Shown in pieces: positions 42,273 to 54,355 of a stretch of DNA of 64,000 nt. The notes beneath the pieces are model-generated. The model was not told the DNA's origin and did no database searches. It saw only the letters and a list, made by a program, of their open reading frames with translations. The DNA comes from Sorghum bicolor (Eukaryota > Streptophyta > Magnoliopsida > Poales > Poaceae). Position 1 is the first letter of the stretch, and the number at the start of each line of letters is the position of its first letter. Location of the stretch: NCBI RefSeq assembly GCF_000003195.3, contig NC_012873.2:28032547-28096546 (forward strand), written 5' to 3'. The translations under genes and the position numbers were made by a program.

Positions 42273-45200
42273 TGTTGCAGAACCTCCTAAGTGTTTGGGC
42301 CCACCGACACCCGTCATTGTCCTAAGGACCTCTGATGGTGATGTCGGGGATCCTCCCACTCTAGAAGTCCGATGAGCTTCTCAGGATGCTCATTCCACCG
42401 CTACCTGAGGCGTATCAAACAAGTTCGTCTTGACCACCAGCAATGGTCAATTAACGAAAACTTCTCCTCACCCTTAGAGGATAGCAAGTGGCCACCTTAA
42501 CACCAGGATCATTCATTGCAAAGACATTGCAGTATTACAGACGACATAAGACCAAAATAATATTTCAGAGTAAAACAGCGGAAGTATTACATAACTTAAT
42601 TTACAAAAGGAGTTCTTCGAAATTGTAGAGTGTTATTACAAGCCAGGTCCAGCGGAGCAACTTAAACTTTATTACATAGATTACAAATTTACAGACCCTA
42701 CCCATGGGTCACGCTCACTCTTCCTCGTCGTCAACCTCGACGACGGACACACAACAGGGTCCGAAACATGTCGGCTCCTGAGCTTCACCTGCAATAGGGG
42801 TTATAAAACCCTGAGTATGGCAGTACTCAACAAGACTTACCCGGCGGAAAAAGAGGAGAAATTAGGGATGCAGGATTAGGGTAGATAAGGAGTGGCTGAG
42901 CAAGGAGCCAAATTGTTTTGCCAAAAGCTTACTAATAGTGCATCCTTACTTTCAAGTTTTACCCGTGAATTCCTCTCCTTAAGAGGTCGAGGAGTTCAAG
43001 GACAGTCTATCTAGTTGTCTCTCACAGACAAGTCTGTAAGTTCCTAGTCCTTAACCAAAGTATTATCTATCCAACGGCCATAGCTTCATGTCACTCTGAG
43101 TTTGGGAATTGGGATCCGAACCTCATGAGACATTTCCCCCTTTCCCATTTTATCACTTAGTTGCATATTTAACTACGATGAGGGTCGAAGGAATTGAGTC
43201 TCCCACTCGGGGAGCAACGACGATTCGAATCGCTTAGCAATCCAGCTGGAGTTCCTAACCACCGACATATGTAGAACCAAATCTTGCATATGTCAACCCA
43301 AATCGAGCTCTCCCCAAATTTGACTAGGTTCGTGGCACCCGAGAGCACAGTACCCCACCATCATACAGCCGATCTAGATGTTTCCCGGTCATCTCAGATC
43401 CGTAAGGTGGGTACACGCTACTCTCGCCATCGCTCCACGCCCAGTGCGCGAGTAGCTATTCGCATCGAGGGATCACAAGACCGGGCTTACCGAGGGCAAG
43501 TGGCTAGTACTATAAATTCTCAACCCAGTAGGCCATCAACGGACCGGTCCTTAACCGACACAGTTGGAGACACTACTTTAAGACTCCATTCTTAAAGCAA
43601 GTCCACCGACCGGTCTCATGTTGAAACAGCATTGACCATAAGTGTATTCCACAACAACCCTTCAAACTTTCTTGTTTGAAAACCTATCTAGTAGCAGGGC
43701 TAAGCATCACTACGTAATTTTTAAAATAAAACAGGTGCCAAGGACAGAATAACGAATATCAAGGTAGTAAATGCAGCAAGTAGGTCAACCCAATTCTCAA
43801 CTACCTAATGCAGTATTTTCAATTCATAAGTGATAAAAGATTTAAAACATTCAAGGAGGGGTTAATTCATCCGGGGCTTGCCTTGGTTGCAGAGCTGATA
43901 GGGACCCTTGGAGACTTCCCAAGTCTCGGATCCTACTTCCTCGAACGGAACACCGACCTCGGGGTTCGGTTCAACGGTCGCTCCTTCGGTCACGTGCACT
44001 ACACGTAAAATGATGTATGCTCATGATATGCTTATGACAACTATTTAAGAAGGACCGAGTTGAGTACAACTCTCCTCCTCGGTGCAAGGACAGGTTAAAC
44101 AGTATTTAAAGTTGTTTGTCATTTTAGTGTTCTTTACCCAAGAGGTTGCATCAGGAAATTAAGATTTCTCTTAATTCATAATTATCCTTAATTAACTAAC
44201 TATTAAACCTTTTTATTTTAATTAGTTCTTAATTAAGTGTTAATGACAGTAATTAAACATTAATGCCAAACAATAATTAAATGCCAAAGGTCATTAAGGT
44301 TAATGACCTCAGGTCATCACACAATCCCAAAATCACTCAGACCCTAATTTTGAGAATTTAAACTAATTATCATCTAATTATTCTAGAATTATTATTTAAT
44401 TATTAATTAAGGGCATAATAATATTTTATTCAAACTTTATCCAAATGCCACCAAATTTTGTGTGAAGCCATGGAATAATATTCAGAGGCATCCCACAAAT
44501 TTTGGTGATTTTTGGACGTGCAATTAAATTATTAAAATTCATAGAAGTTTTATTTGCTAATTAAAAGAGGAAATTTTTATACACATGCAAACTACCAGAA
44601 AATAGAATCTAATATTTTTCCTGTGTTCTACTTATTTCATAGAACCTACACAAAAATTTCCATGATTTTTGAATCAGTATCAAATTTTCTACACAAAATC
44701 AAACATACATCACAATTTTGCATAAAAGAAAAAGGAAAAGGTCACTGCTCCTACGGCCGGCCCGCTCGGCTTTGGCCCAAGCCGGCCCACGCGCTGAACC
44801 CGCCTTCTCCCCTCTCTCTGCAAGACGCTGATGGGGAGGTTCGCCCCATCAGCTTCGTCTCCACCACGCACGGCGGCTCGGCCACGGCTCCGGCCGCCGT
44901 TGGCGAGGGTCTCGGCCCACGCACGCGCGCGCAACGGCTCCACCTCAGCCTCGCGATCCTATTGCTATCACCCAAACGCGCTCTACTCTCTCCCTTCCAC
45001 CTCGGACACGCGAATGGCGGGCGGCCGCCTTAGCCGACCATAGACCGGCCACTAGGGCTCGGTAGAGCGCAAACGAGCAAGTCAAGGAGGTTAGAGAAGG
45101 AGCGGGGAGCATGGTGCTCACATCACCACGGCGGGAGAAGCAACGGAATGCTTTGGCGATGGTGGCGGTGTCGTCGGGCGGGTGCTCCGGCTCCGGCGAG

Positions 45201-46486
45201 GTCGTTCCGGTGATCCTACTCGCGTCTAGGGAAAAAGAGAAAGCGCATGAGTTTCTGGGATGAAGAGGAACCGGAAACAACCGCTAGCAAGGTATATTGC
45301 TCACTAGAACAGCGCTGCCACGGAGAGAGCTCCACAACGGGGGTTCCCGCCGGAGTTGGGGAAGAAGAAGAGATGTTGGCGATTGGGTGGGTTAGAGGGT
45401 GAGCTAGGGGGTGCTCTGAGTTCGCAAGGGTGTGGCGAACGTTGTGGACTGCTCAATTTGACTTGAGATGGACCGAGTGCGGTGAATTTGAGAGAGAGAG
45501 CCGTCGGGGTTCTTCGGTCTTGGATAGAGAAATCGCGCGGCACCGTCTGCGCTGGTGCTCAAGGTGAGGGGGAAGCGAGCCCAGGGCATCCACGTAGCCC
45601 AGTGACGCAGGCAGGCAAGCAGCTGCGTGCTCGCACGCGCACACGCGGCGCTGCACGCGCGGCGGCCTCGCTGGACAGGGCGCCGTGATCCCTATCGGAT
45701 CACTGTAGCCGTCCATATCCCTCCCCCTTTCTGTCTTTTGCGAAATTCGACCAAAAGTTGAACTGGAGCCAAATTTTCACCAAAATGAAAGTTGTGCAGA
45801 AATTTACAAACTACAAAACATGTTTTGGTGACCAAAGCTAATTCGGAGTGGAAAAGGGTGAATTTGACAAAACAGTTTGAACTTCAAATCTCAAATTGGG
45901 GAAATTCAAATTTTTTAATTGGGGCAGATCAGAATTTCCAAAATTACTTTTGATTTTCCATAACAACTTGAAAAATTCCCAACATGAAAGTTGTTCAATT
46001 TTTTGGGCTCTACAACTTTGATGTTGGTCACTTTTCAAGATTCTAAATAGATTTTGAATTGGGGATTCAAATTGGAAAAGGGAACACTTTCTGGAAAACT
46101 GTATTTTCAAAATTACTTTGAATTTTGCATTGGAACTTCAAAAACTCAAAACACCAAAGTTGTACATCTTGACAAGATCTACAACTTTGCTTTTGAACTC
46201 AACTTCAAATTTTGCTTAGTTTTTAAATTGCACAAAAGGGGGCAAAACAAGGCTTTTAAAATCAGGGTTTTTCCCCCCCATTTTCTCGGAAATCTTCCAC
46301 CCTAGGAATTATACAACCAACACAAGCATCACTTCACAACATAAGCACACTTTACTTCCCTAAGCACAAGCAATCAAAATAAACTTTTTTTAAGTTGGTG
46401 CATCAAGTTGTGCTTAATCAATATGCTATGCAATGCTCATGATGACATGGTCCTGTTTTAGTAACCGTAACATCGGGGATGTTACA
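42273..46486 (-). repeat. 5' LTR of B
   Basis: 4214 bp, TGTTGCAGAACC...GGGGATGTTACA on the plus strand. It has the same internal architecture as 11768-15988, including the GC-rich block at about 44745-45690. Confidence 0.95.
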
Positions 46487-46491
46487 TATGG
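46487..46491. repeat. Right TSD of element B (TATGG)
   Basis: Copy of 11763-11767. C's LTR continues directly after it. Confidence 0.93.
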
Positions 46492-47668
46492 TGGGTTGAC
46501 TGTAGTGCCCTTGCATGTGTCGATTAAGGACCGATCGTTGACGGCCCTCTTGTCATGTTGAACACATGGCCCACGCTTAGCTGGAAGGATAAGTCTTTCC
46601 GACCACGAAGCCTGAACACTATCCGGGCCGGGAGTCGAGCCGCCATGCGCTGTATTGGTGATGGTTGAGGAGAACGATGAGGGCGCGGCGCGCAACCTTG
46701 GTATACATTGGATACCTCAGTCGCCGGAACGGTCCTCAGGTACTGGCGGTGCCTATCGAACCCGTGAATTGGTCCTGGATAGTGTAACACGGTGATCTGT
46801 AGCTCACTTGATCAGTGAGTGTGGTTTGTGTGGGGAATAACTCGCCAGCTGGTTAGAAATCGATTCGAATCGCCATTGCTCCTGGACAGTGAGCACTTGA
46901 TATGAGCTTCGTCCTCGTAGTAAGGACTATGGAACACTTGGGTTATATGATAAATAATTGCATGAATGCTATGATGAGGTACCATCATATTATTACATTG
47001 TTTGCCATAGTCAGGTGCAAACCTAGATAATAGGTAATGGTACTTTCAACTTGAGCTAATTAAAAGAAGAAGGATTCCTTTAGGATATGTTAATAGAATA
47101 GTGCTTTTATGCAAAAAGTCGTCAGCTACCCCCACTATATAGCCTTCATGATCCTTGAAGAGTCTTTATTTTTTTGGTTTATGACGGGTAAGTCTAGCTG
47201 AGTACATTCTCGTACTCAGGGTTCTACTCCCATGTTGTTTTGCAGATGGTCAGATGTACTATGGTTATTGCATCCTCTGCTTGTACCCAGCAATGGGCGA
47301 TGACTAGACCAAGGGCGATGGTCACTCTACCTCCTCTTTTGCTTTTGTGGGAATGATTGAACTATGGCTCTGTATCAGACTAAGTATGTGTGTGTTATTT
47401 TTGAACTATGAAGCTTTCGCTACTTGAGAACTTGGTTTATAATAATTTTAAGAACTCCGATGTATTTTATGAATGTTGTAAACTGGATGTAATTGTGAAT
47501 GGTGACCGCTAAACATATTACGATCTTGGCTGTATGTACGATATGTGGTTTGAAATCCTTCGAGATTTCATGGACTACCGGGATTATATGGGTTTAAGCT
47601 CTATGGTTCGACTGTGTAAATGGTCACTATTAAGCTTAATCTATTATAATTTGGGCGGTTCTGTTACA
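46492..47668 (+). repeat. 5' LTR of C, second part
   Basis: Matches about 56608-57743 of the right LTR, apart from about 45 bp near 46990-47035 that the right LTR lacks. It ends GGCGGTTCTGTTACA. Confidence 0.93.
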
Positions 47669-48493
47669 GCTGGCTTCGGAGAAAGGTTTGGCGAGTTACT
47701 CTTCATAAGTACGTTCTAAACTAAATTTAAACCGGTTTAAAAAAAGATTTTTATTAATTAATGATAATCAAGGTGTCAAACTAAGTTTTTGGAAAACTAT
47801 CTAGTGTGCCATGGTCATATCCTCTATGCCTAGTTAAGGACTCTAAGGTGGCTAGTTAAGTACTGACTTGGGGGTATTATGCATCATATTTCTATTTCGT
47901 CGATCATACGGCGTGCAATAGTATGAGTACCATTCATTTGAGTGGTAATGTATGGATCAATTCTTCCTCTACGCCTCGGTAAGTGGGAGCTGTGAGAGCA
48001 TGATCGGATACACTGCCGATCTAGAGGAGTGTTGTTAGGTGCTGTGTCATGCATACATGTTTGGTGTGCTTGGGAACAGTACCGCATGTTGGGAGATTCC
48101 GTCCTGAGAGGCGATGCCGTCATTAGGGCGATGATGTGGGTAGTAACACGTCTTATGCATGGGCGGGGTGTCTGTGTATGTGGGGTGAATAGCTTTAAAT
48201 TCTTGTTCTACATGTTCATACTGTGGTTGGGCTGAAATGAGTTTTCTGCAGGTACACTAATCACGTTCCCGCCTAGCACGCTAGTTACGTTATGAGAGAA
48301 CGTTTTGTGCCACCGCATATACCGATTAGTGTTAACCTTTGTTTCTAAGTTTGTGAGATCGTAAGTCCGTGCATGCATCATGTTCATTTCATATCATTGC
48401 TTACTTTCTCCCCTTAATTTACCCTGTCCCAATTCTAAAAAAGATAATTAAAGATAATCCTCAATCTTACCCTAGGTATTCCATTTGCAGCAG
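47669..48493 (+). other. Leader of C with degenerate primer binding site
   Basis: TGGCTTCGGAGA at 47671-47682 sits where TGGTATCAGAGC is expected and matches it at 8 of 12 positions, so the iMet PBS has probably decayed. No gene is seen in the rest. A splice-acceptor-like TATTCCATTTGCAG ends 3 bp before the ATG of ORF1. Confidence 0.6.
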
Positions 48494-49537
48494 ATGGCAC
48501 GCACTAGGCTCACCGCTCGCAAGTCCACCGGTGGGCAGGCCCCTCGACATCCGTTGGCAGCGAGGAGCTCGCATCATAAGAGCAAGTTCCTAGAGGAGTT
48601 TGGGATGCCCACCTTGCTTTGGAGGGTGCTCAGTTCGATGGGGTATCCCGAAGGAAGGGAACCTCGCTACTATTGGGACAAGGAGCAGCTTGGTGACGGG
48701 ACCCTGGTGGGGATCGAGGCAGTGGTCCCTACCAGTGGAGGTGACCCCGCCTGGGGCGGCTGGGTGTACGAGTCCCGAGATACCACGCCTTTCCACGGTG
48801 CCAGCAGGGCAGCTTTTGTAGTTCTGAGGGACCTCATGGAGAGGTTTCCACAGGAGCTGGCCCACGCCTTCGCTGCGGTGTTTCCCCAGGGTGACCCCTA
48901 CACTTCGGTGTGGGATCAGTCCGAGGTGAACGCTCTAGAGAGGAGTACGGATGAGGACCAGCACAGTGACAGCGCAGCTATGAGTGCTATGTACGCCTTG
49001 ATGAAGACCTATGGGGGCCTAGAGCGTTGTTTGGGGCGCTTGTCCGGGTCTCTTTTCATAGTCCAGGATGAGAAGCGCCAGCTGCAGCGTGAGTTTGACA
49101 CTGAGGTTGAGAGGTTGTAGGTAGAGTTGGCCCGTGTGACCCGAGAGATGGATCAGGCGGTCCAAAAGAGCAGTGAGCTGAGTCAGGACCTGCTTGCAGT
49201 TAGGGAGCAGAGAGACAGGGTGACTACTGCTCACAGGAACTGCGAGCGCATGCTAGTTCATATGCTTGGTCAGAGGAATGAAGCCTGGCACGAGGAGGAC
49301 ACCTTGAGGGCCCGACAGCTAGAGCTTGAGCAGCAGCTAGCTAATGCTGAGGAGTACAATGAGAACTTGCATGAGGAGATCCACCAGCTGCATAACCAGC
49401 TCCACCCTCACCACCTGCCTGGAGCAGCTGAGCTAGACTCTGAGGACGAGATGGATGAGGATCCAAAGATAGAGGCAGCTGCTAGTGGAGATGAGGACGA
49501 GGAGGGCTCCGGCATGGACATTGACCATAGCGAGTAG
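48494..49537 (+). CDS. Extra ORF1 of C with histone H3-like N-terminus
   Basis: ATG at 48494 gives MARTRLTARKSTGGQAPRHP followed by LAARSS. After Met removal, 16 of the first 21 positions equal the H3 tail, including the unbroken TARKSTGG (H3 6-13, with K9). Lysines 4, 14 and 18 are R, Q and H. Residues about 35-150 look globular (MPTLLWRVLSSMGYPEG, AFVVLRDLMERFPQELAHAF). Residues about 165-300 are a coiled coil (DEKRQLQREFDTEVERL, ARQLELEQQLANAEEYNE). The C-terminus is very acidic (DSEDEMDEDPK, GDEDEEGSGMDID). A single in-frame TAG at 49118-49120 interrupts the coiled coil. It lies upstream of gag and is unlike any standard retroelement protein. Its role is unknown. Confidence 0.8.
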
Positions 49538-49860
49538 ATGCTAGGGCTCTAGAGCTAGTCCTTCTTCTTTTGTTGTTGATGTTGCATGGCATGTCTTGTA
49601 CTTTTGGATCTGGGCTATGTAAAACTTTATGAGATGACGCTGAAAGTCCAGTGTATGTATGCTGGCAATTTTGGATGTATGTGAACCTTGTTGCTTGAAT
49701 GTTACGTAATCTGTTAGTGATGTTGTATGTGGATGATGAATTGTTGTGCCTCTGTTTATTGTGCGAATTTATTTCCTCAGTAAATTCAGTACGGCATAAT
49801 TCTACACATGTCTACCATTGATGGCAACTCCTAACGATTGCTTATCATTGACGCACGCAG
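49538..49860 (+). other. Spacer between ORF1 and gag in C
   Basis: 323 bp, T/G-rich. I see no gene or clear signal. Confidence 0.6.
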
Positions 49861-51219
49861 ATGGTGCAAACACGTGGCGAGGGTAACAGCAACCCCGGTC
49901 TTGGAGCTGGTACCTCCGGACGTGGGGCTCGACGGAATGAGGATAGAGCACCATCACCGCCACCACCACCGCCTCCTCTGTACACTACGGACGTGTTTTT
50001 CGTGTAGTTTCTGGGAAGCCAACGCAACATGGAGCAGATGCAGCGCAACATGGAAGAAGCCCTGCGTAATATCGCTGACAATACCAGCCGTGGGGATAAT
50101 CAGGGCGGCCGTGAAGCCAATCAGTATAGCTCTTTCAAGGACTTCATGGATACCAAGCCACCGGTCTTCAAGGAGGCCTTGGAACCGCTCGAGGTAGATG
50201 AGTGGATTAACACCATGGAGCAAAAGTTCCGTCTTCTTTGGATGACTGAAGAACTTAAGGCTGAGTATGCAGCACATCAGTTACAAGGACCTGCTGGGAT
50301 TTGGTGGTCCCATCACCGTACCACCTACCCAGAGGGAACCCCAATCACCTGGAACCGCTTCACCACCGCTTTCTGGGGAAATTACATTCCTCCGGGCGTG
50401 GTTGAAATGAAGGTTGGGGAGTTCATGAGGCTGTCTCATTGAACGAAGTTTGTAAAGGAGTATCTACACGCTTTTAATAATCTCGCTCGCTACGCCCCTG
50501 AGTTTGTGAACACGGAGGCCAAGCAGATCGCTAGTTTCCAGAGAGGTTTGAGCCCAAAGATGCTGAAGACCATGGGTACAGGAACCCGGGCTACCTTGAA
50601 TGCTTACATCTGTGACTGTCTGACCCAGGAGAACAATAACAACAACTATAGTGCATCCAAGTCTCGTAAGAATGTTTTTGAAGCCGGGTCATCTCAGTCT
50701 AGGGCACCAATGGCAGGGCGACAACAGTATCGTCCTCCTGCCCCAGGTGCTCGGTTTCGACCGCTGCAGAGAAGGAACACCAGGCATCCAACACAGTAGA
50801 AGCCGTACAAGGTGGCGATAGCTCCTGCCAAGCCAAAGGCAATTCAAGCTGCAGCTCCTGCCGCCAACAATGCAACCAAGGGACCGTGCTACAACTGCCA
50901 CAAGACGGGGCACTTTGCGAAGGAATGTCCCTACCCCAAGAGGCAGCAGACAACCTACCCAGCCCGTGTGCACCATACCTCGATAGAGAAGATCCCGGAA
51001 GGAGAACCGGTAACAGCTGGTATGTTTTCTGTCAACCAACATCTTGCAGTTGTTTTGTTTGATTCTGGATCATCACATTCATTCATGAGCCAAGCATTTG
51101 CACAAAAGCATGACCAAACAGTTACAGATCTGGGTTATGTCTATTGTATCAGTTCAGCAGGGGCAGATGTGTTGACAAATAGAGTGGTCCGAGGGGCAAC
51201 CCTAGATATAAGTGACTAG
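49861..51219 (+). pseudogene. Gag and protease of C
   Basis: ATG at 49861 (MVQTRGEGNSNPG) opens a frame with a polyproline run. Stops follow at 50005, 50440, 50797 and 51217, all in one frame. Conserved gag is seen in PLEVDEWINTMEQKFRLL and WNRFTTAFWGNYIPPG. A CCHC knuckle CYNCHKTGHFAKECP lies near 50890-50932, and the protease active site VLFDSGSSHSF near 51054. The sequence is homologous to B's gag-protease (20723-19400). It is inactive. Confidence 0.9.
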
Positions 51220-53310
51220 GTGTTTCGAGTAAATCTAGAAGTCATGCCTGGATTAGTTTTGGAAGTTATCATGGGCATGAAATGGATGAAAGAGTGGAAT
51301 GTTGTTATAGATACTGGGAAGAGGGTGTTATCGCTTAGAGAACCTCAGGGCAGTGGATCTTTCCAAGTACCTCTGCCCCGTCGCCTTGACTTTGCTAGCA
51401 TCTCTTGTGCTACGCACGTGGTTCCACTACCACAGATCCCAGTAGTCTGTGAGTTCCCTGATGTTTTTCCTGAGGAATTACCATGACTTCCTCCAGACAG
51501 GGAAGTAGAGTTCGCAATAGAGTTGATACCAGGTACAACACCGATATCTAGAAGGCCGTATCGGATGCCGCCAAACGAACTCGCTGAGTTGTAGAATCAA
51601 CTGCAGGAATTGTTAGATAAAGGGTTCATCCGGCCAAGTTCGTCAGAATGGGGTTGTCCGGTGTTGTTTCTGAACAAGAAGGATCAATCGTTGCGCATGT
51701 GCGTGGACAATCGTCCACTCAATGCGGTAACAATCAAGAATAAGTATCCATTGCCAAGGATTGATATTTTGTTTGATCAGTTGTCCAAGGCAAAAGTATT
51801 TTCCAAGATAGATTTGAGGTCCGGGTATCACCAAATCAAGATCCGTCCGCAAGATATCCCGAAGACTCCTTTTTCCACTAGATATGGGTTGTATGAGTAT
51901 CTTGTCATGTCCTTTGGGTTGACGAATGCTCCTGCATACTTCATGCATCTGATGAATTCGGTCTTTATGCCAGAATTAGATAAGTTTGTTGTGGTGTTTA
52001 TCGATGATATTCTGGTTTATTTAGAAAATGAGCAAGATCACGCCGAGCATCTGAGAGTCGTGCTAACACGACTGCGAGAGCATCAGTTATATGCAAAGTT
52101 CAGCAAGTGTGAGTTCTGGTTGAAGAAAGTTCCTTTCCTAGGGCACATTCTGTCTGAAGAAGGGATTGCTGTGGATTCGTCAAAAGTATAGGAAGTCATG
52201 AACTGGAAGGCACCAACTTCTGTCTCAGAAGTTCGAAGTTTTCTTGGCCTGGTCGGGTATTATCGTCGTTTCATACCTGACTTCTCCGAGATTGCTAAGC
52301 CAATGACCAGTTTGTTACAAAAGGATCATAAGTTTGTCTGGACAGAAGGGTGTGAACTAGCCTTCCGCACCTTGCGAAAGTTGCTAACCACCGCTCCCGT
52401 TCTATCGCAACCCAATATCGAGAAGCCTTTCGATGTGTTTTGCGACGCATCGAAAAGTGGCTTGGGATGTGTGCTGATGCAAGACGGCAGAGTAATAGCT
52501 TACGCTTCAAGACAGTTGAGAAAACATGAAGTCAACTACCCAACTCATGACCTTGAGTTAGCAGCGGTAGTGCACGCTTTAAAGATCTGGAGGCACTATT
52601 TGCTGGGAAATAAGTGTCATATCTACACCGATCATAAAAGTCTGAAATACATCTTCACTCAGTCCGAGCTGAATTTGAGGCAACGAAGATGGTTGGAACT
52701 GATCAAGGATTATGATCTGGAGGTCCACTATCATCCAGGCAAGGCTAATGTGGTAGCAGATGCATTGAGTCGCAAACCACACTATCAAGTGGTTCAACCG
52801 TTGTTTGAAGATGGTTTCAATCTCATGCATCCTGAAGTCTTATGTCACATACAGCTTAGTTGTTCACTTGAGAGTCAAGTCATCGAAGGTCAGAAAACAA
52901 ACAAGGGTATTTTCCACATCAAAGATAAGATCAAAGATGACCCAAAAATTCACTTCCGAGTTGATGAGAAAGGGGTATTGTGGTTTCAACACCGGCTAGT
53001 AGTTCCGAAGAATCAAGAATTAAAGAATCGCATCATGGATGAAGCACATCTCTCCAAGCTTTATATTCATCCTGGTAGTAGTAAGATGTATCAAGACCTA
53101 AGATCTCACTTTTGGTGGACTAAGATGAAGAAAGAGATAGCAGCGTATGTGGCCCGTCGTGACACGTGTTGCAGAGTCAAGGCTCTACATATGAAACCTG
53201 CGGGTCTGTTACAACCGTTATCAGTTCCAGAGTGGAATGGGAAGAGGTCAGCATGGATTTTATCACAGGGTTGCCGACAACACGAAAGGGAAATGACTCG
53301 ATTTGGGTAA
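51220..53310 (+). pseudogene. Protease end, RT and RNase H of C
   Basis: The frame continues from gag through stops at 51484, 51592 and 52189. The protease end has MKWMKEWNVVIDT. RT has [33 protein letters not shown] and the catalytic [10 protein letters not shown]. RNase H has [18 protein letters not shown] and [14 protein letters not shown], ending [16 protein letters not shown] and ALSRK. The start of the integrase zinc finger follows ([19 protein letters not shown]) before a frameshift near 53230. Confidence 0.92.
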
Positions 53311-53956
53311 TCATAGATCGATTGACCAAATCGGCTCATTTCATTCCAGTTAAGAACACATACAGACCTCCTGAGTATGCTGATATATATATGGCTGAGA
53401 TCGTCAAGTTACATGGCATTCCCAAGACCATCATTTGAGATAGAGGACCACAGTTCTCCGCTCACTTCTGGGAGCGAATGCATAAGAGTTTGGGGACCAG
53501 TCTGATAAGAAGCACGGCGTATCACCCCAAAACCTCAGGTCAAACGGAAAGACTCAATCAAGTACTAGAAGATATGCTGAGGGCTTGTGTGTTATCGTCC
53601 AAGGGATCATGGGAATCGTGGTTGCCATTGGCTGAGTTCTCATACAATAATAGCTATCAAGAGAGTATCAAGATGGCCCCATTCGAAGCTTTGTATGGTC
53701 GAAGGTGCAGGACTCCATTAAACTGGGTTGAACCTGGTGAAAGGAGATACTATGGTATCGACTTCGTAAACGAGGCTGAGAAAAAGGTGCAAATCATATA
53801 GCAGCATATGTAGGCGGCACAATCGCGACAAAAGAGTTACGCTGATAAGAGAAGAAGGCCAGTTGAATTCAATATAGGTGACTATATGTACCTCAAGGTT
53901 ACGCCAACGAAGAAAGTTCAACGTTCCGAGTTCGAAGCAAGCTTGCACCCAGATAT
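53166..53956 (+). pseudogene. Integrase core of C
   Basis: Shifted frame. [19 protein letters not shown] carries the first Asp. TII*DRGPQF has a TGA at 53437 just before the second Asp (probably CGA to TGA). TSGQTERLNQVLEDMLR carries the Glu. Further stops lie at about 53799 and 53808 before RQKSYADKRRRPVEF. A second frameshift near 53930 leads to the chromodomain frame. Confidence 0.9.
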
Positions 53957-54355
53957 GTGGGACCATATCAGATACTAGAAAGGAAAGGCCCTGTGTCCTA
54001 CAAGATTCAGTTACCTAAAGAGTTGAGTTTAATCTTCCCAGTCTTCCATGTGTCGCAACTACAGAAATGTTTGAAGGTACACGAGCAGAGGGTCGAACCC
54101 CGAGAAATCAAAATAAAAGCAGACTTGGAGTATAAGGAACAGTCGGTGGGTATCGTAGATACCAAAGAGCGAGTAACCCAGAACAGAGTTATCAAAACAT
54201 ATAAGGTGGTGTGGAGTCATCATGATGATAGGGATGCTACCTGGGAAACCGAGGATTACCTAAAAACAGTTTACCCAAAATTTCATAAGAAATGGTTAGC
54301 AACCCAAATCTCAGGACGAGATTTCCCTAAGGGGGGAAGGGCTGTAACACCATAG
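53957..54355 (+). pseudogene. Integrase C-terminus with chromodomain (C)
   Basis: Starts GPYQILERKGPVSYKIQLP (GPY motif). It continues through FPVFHVSQLQKCL to the chromodomain-like TYKVVWSHHDDRDATWETED. Both aromatic and acidic positions typical of chromovirus chromodomains are present. The frame runs 13 bp into the 3' LTR before stopping. Homologous to B at 16190-16696. Confidence 0.88.
54329..54342 (+). promoter_or_regulatory. Polypurine tract of C
   Basis: AAGGGGGGAAGGGC directly before the 3' LTR. It overlaps the end of the chromodomain ORF. Confidence 0.85.

Larger units (their letters stand above)
11768..46486 (-). mobile_element. Element B: Tekay/Del-type chromovirus (Ty3/Gypsy), minus strand, interrupted by A
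   Basis: LTRs of 4221 and 4214 bp (11768-15988 and 42273-46486) are flanked by TATGG. Reading right to left there are an iMet-type PBS, an H3-like extra ORF (split by element A), gag with a CCHC knuckle, protease, RT, RNase H, integrase, chromodomain and PPT. The lineage call rests on the chromodomain, the iMet PBS and the very long LTRs. Several stops and frameshifts make it non-functional, but it is far better preserved than C. Confidence 0.93.
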
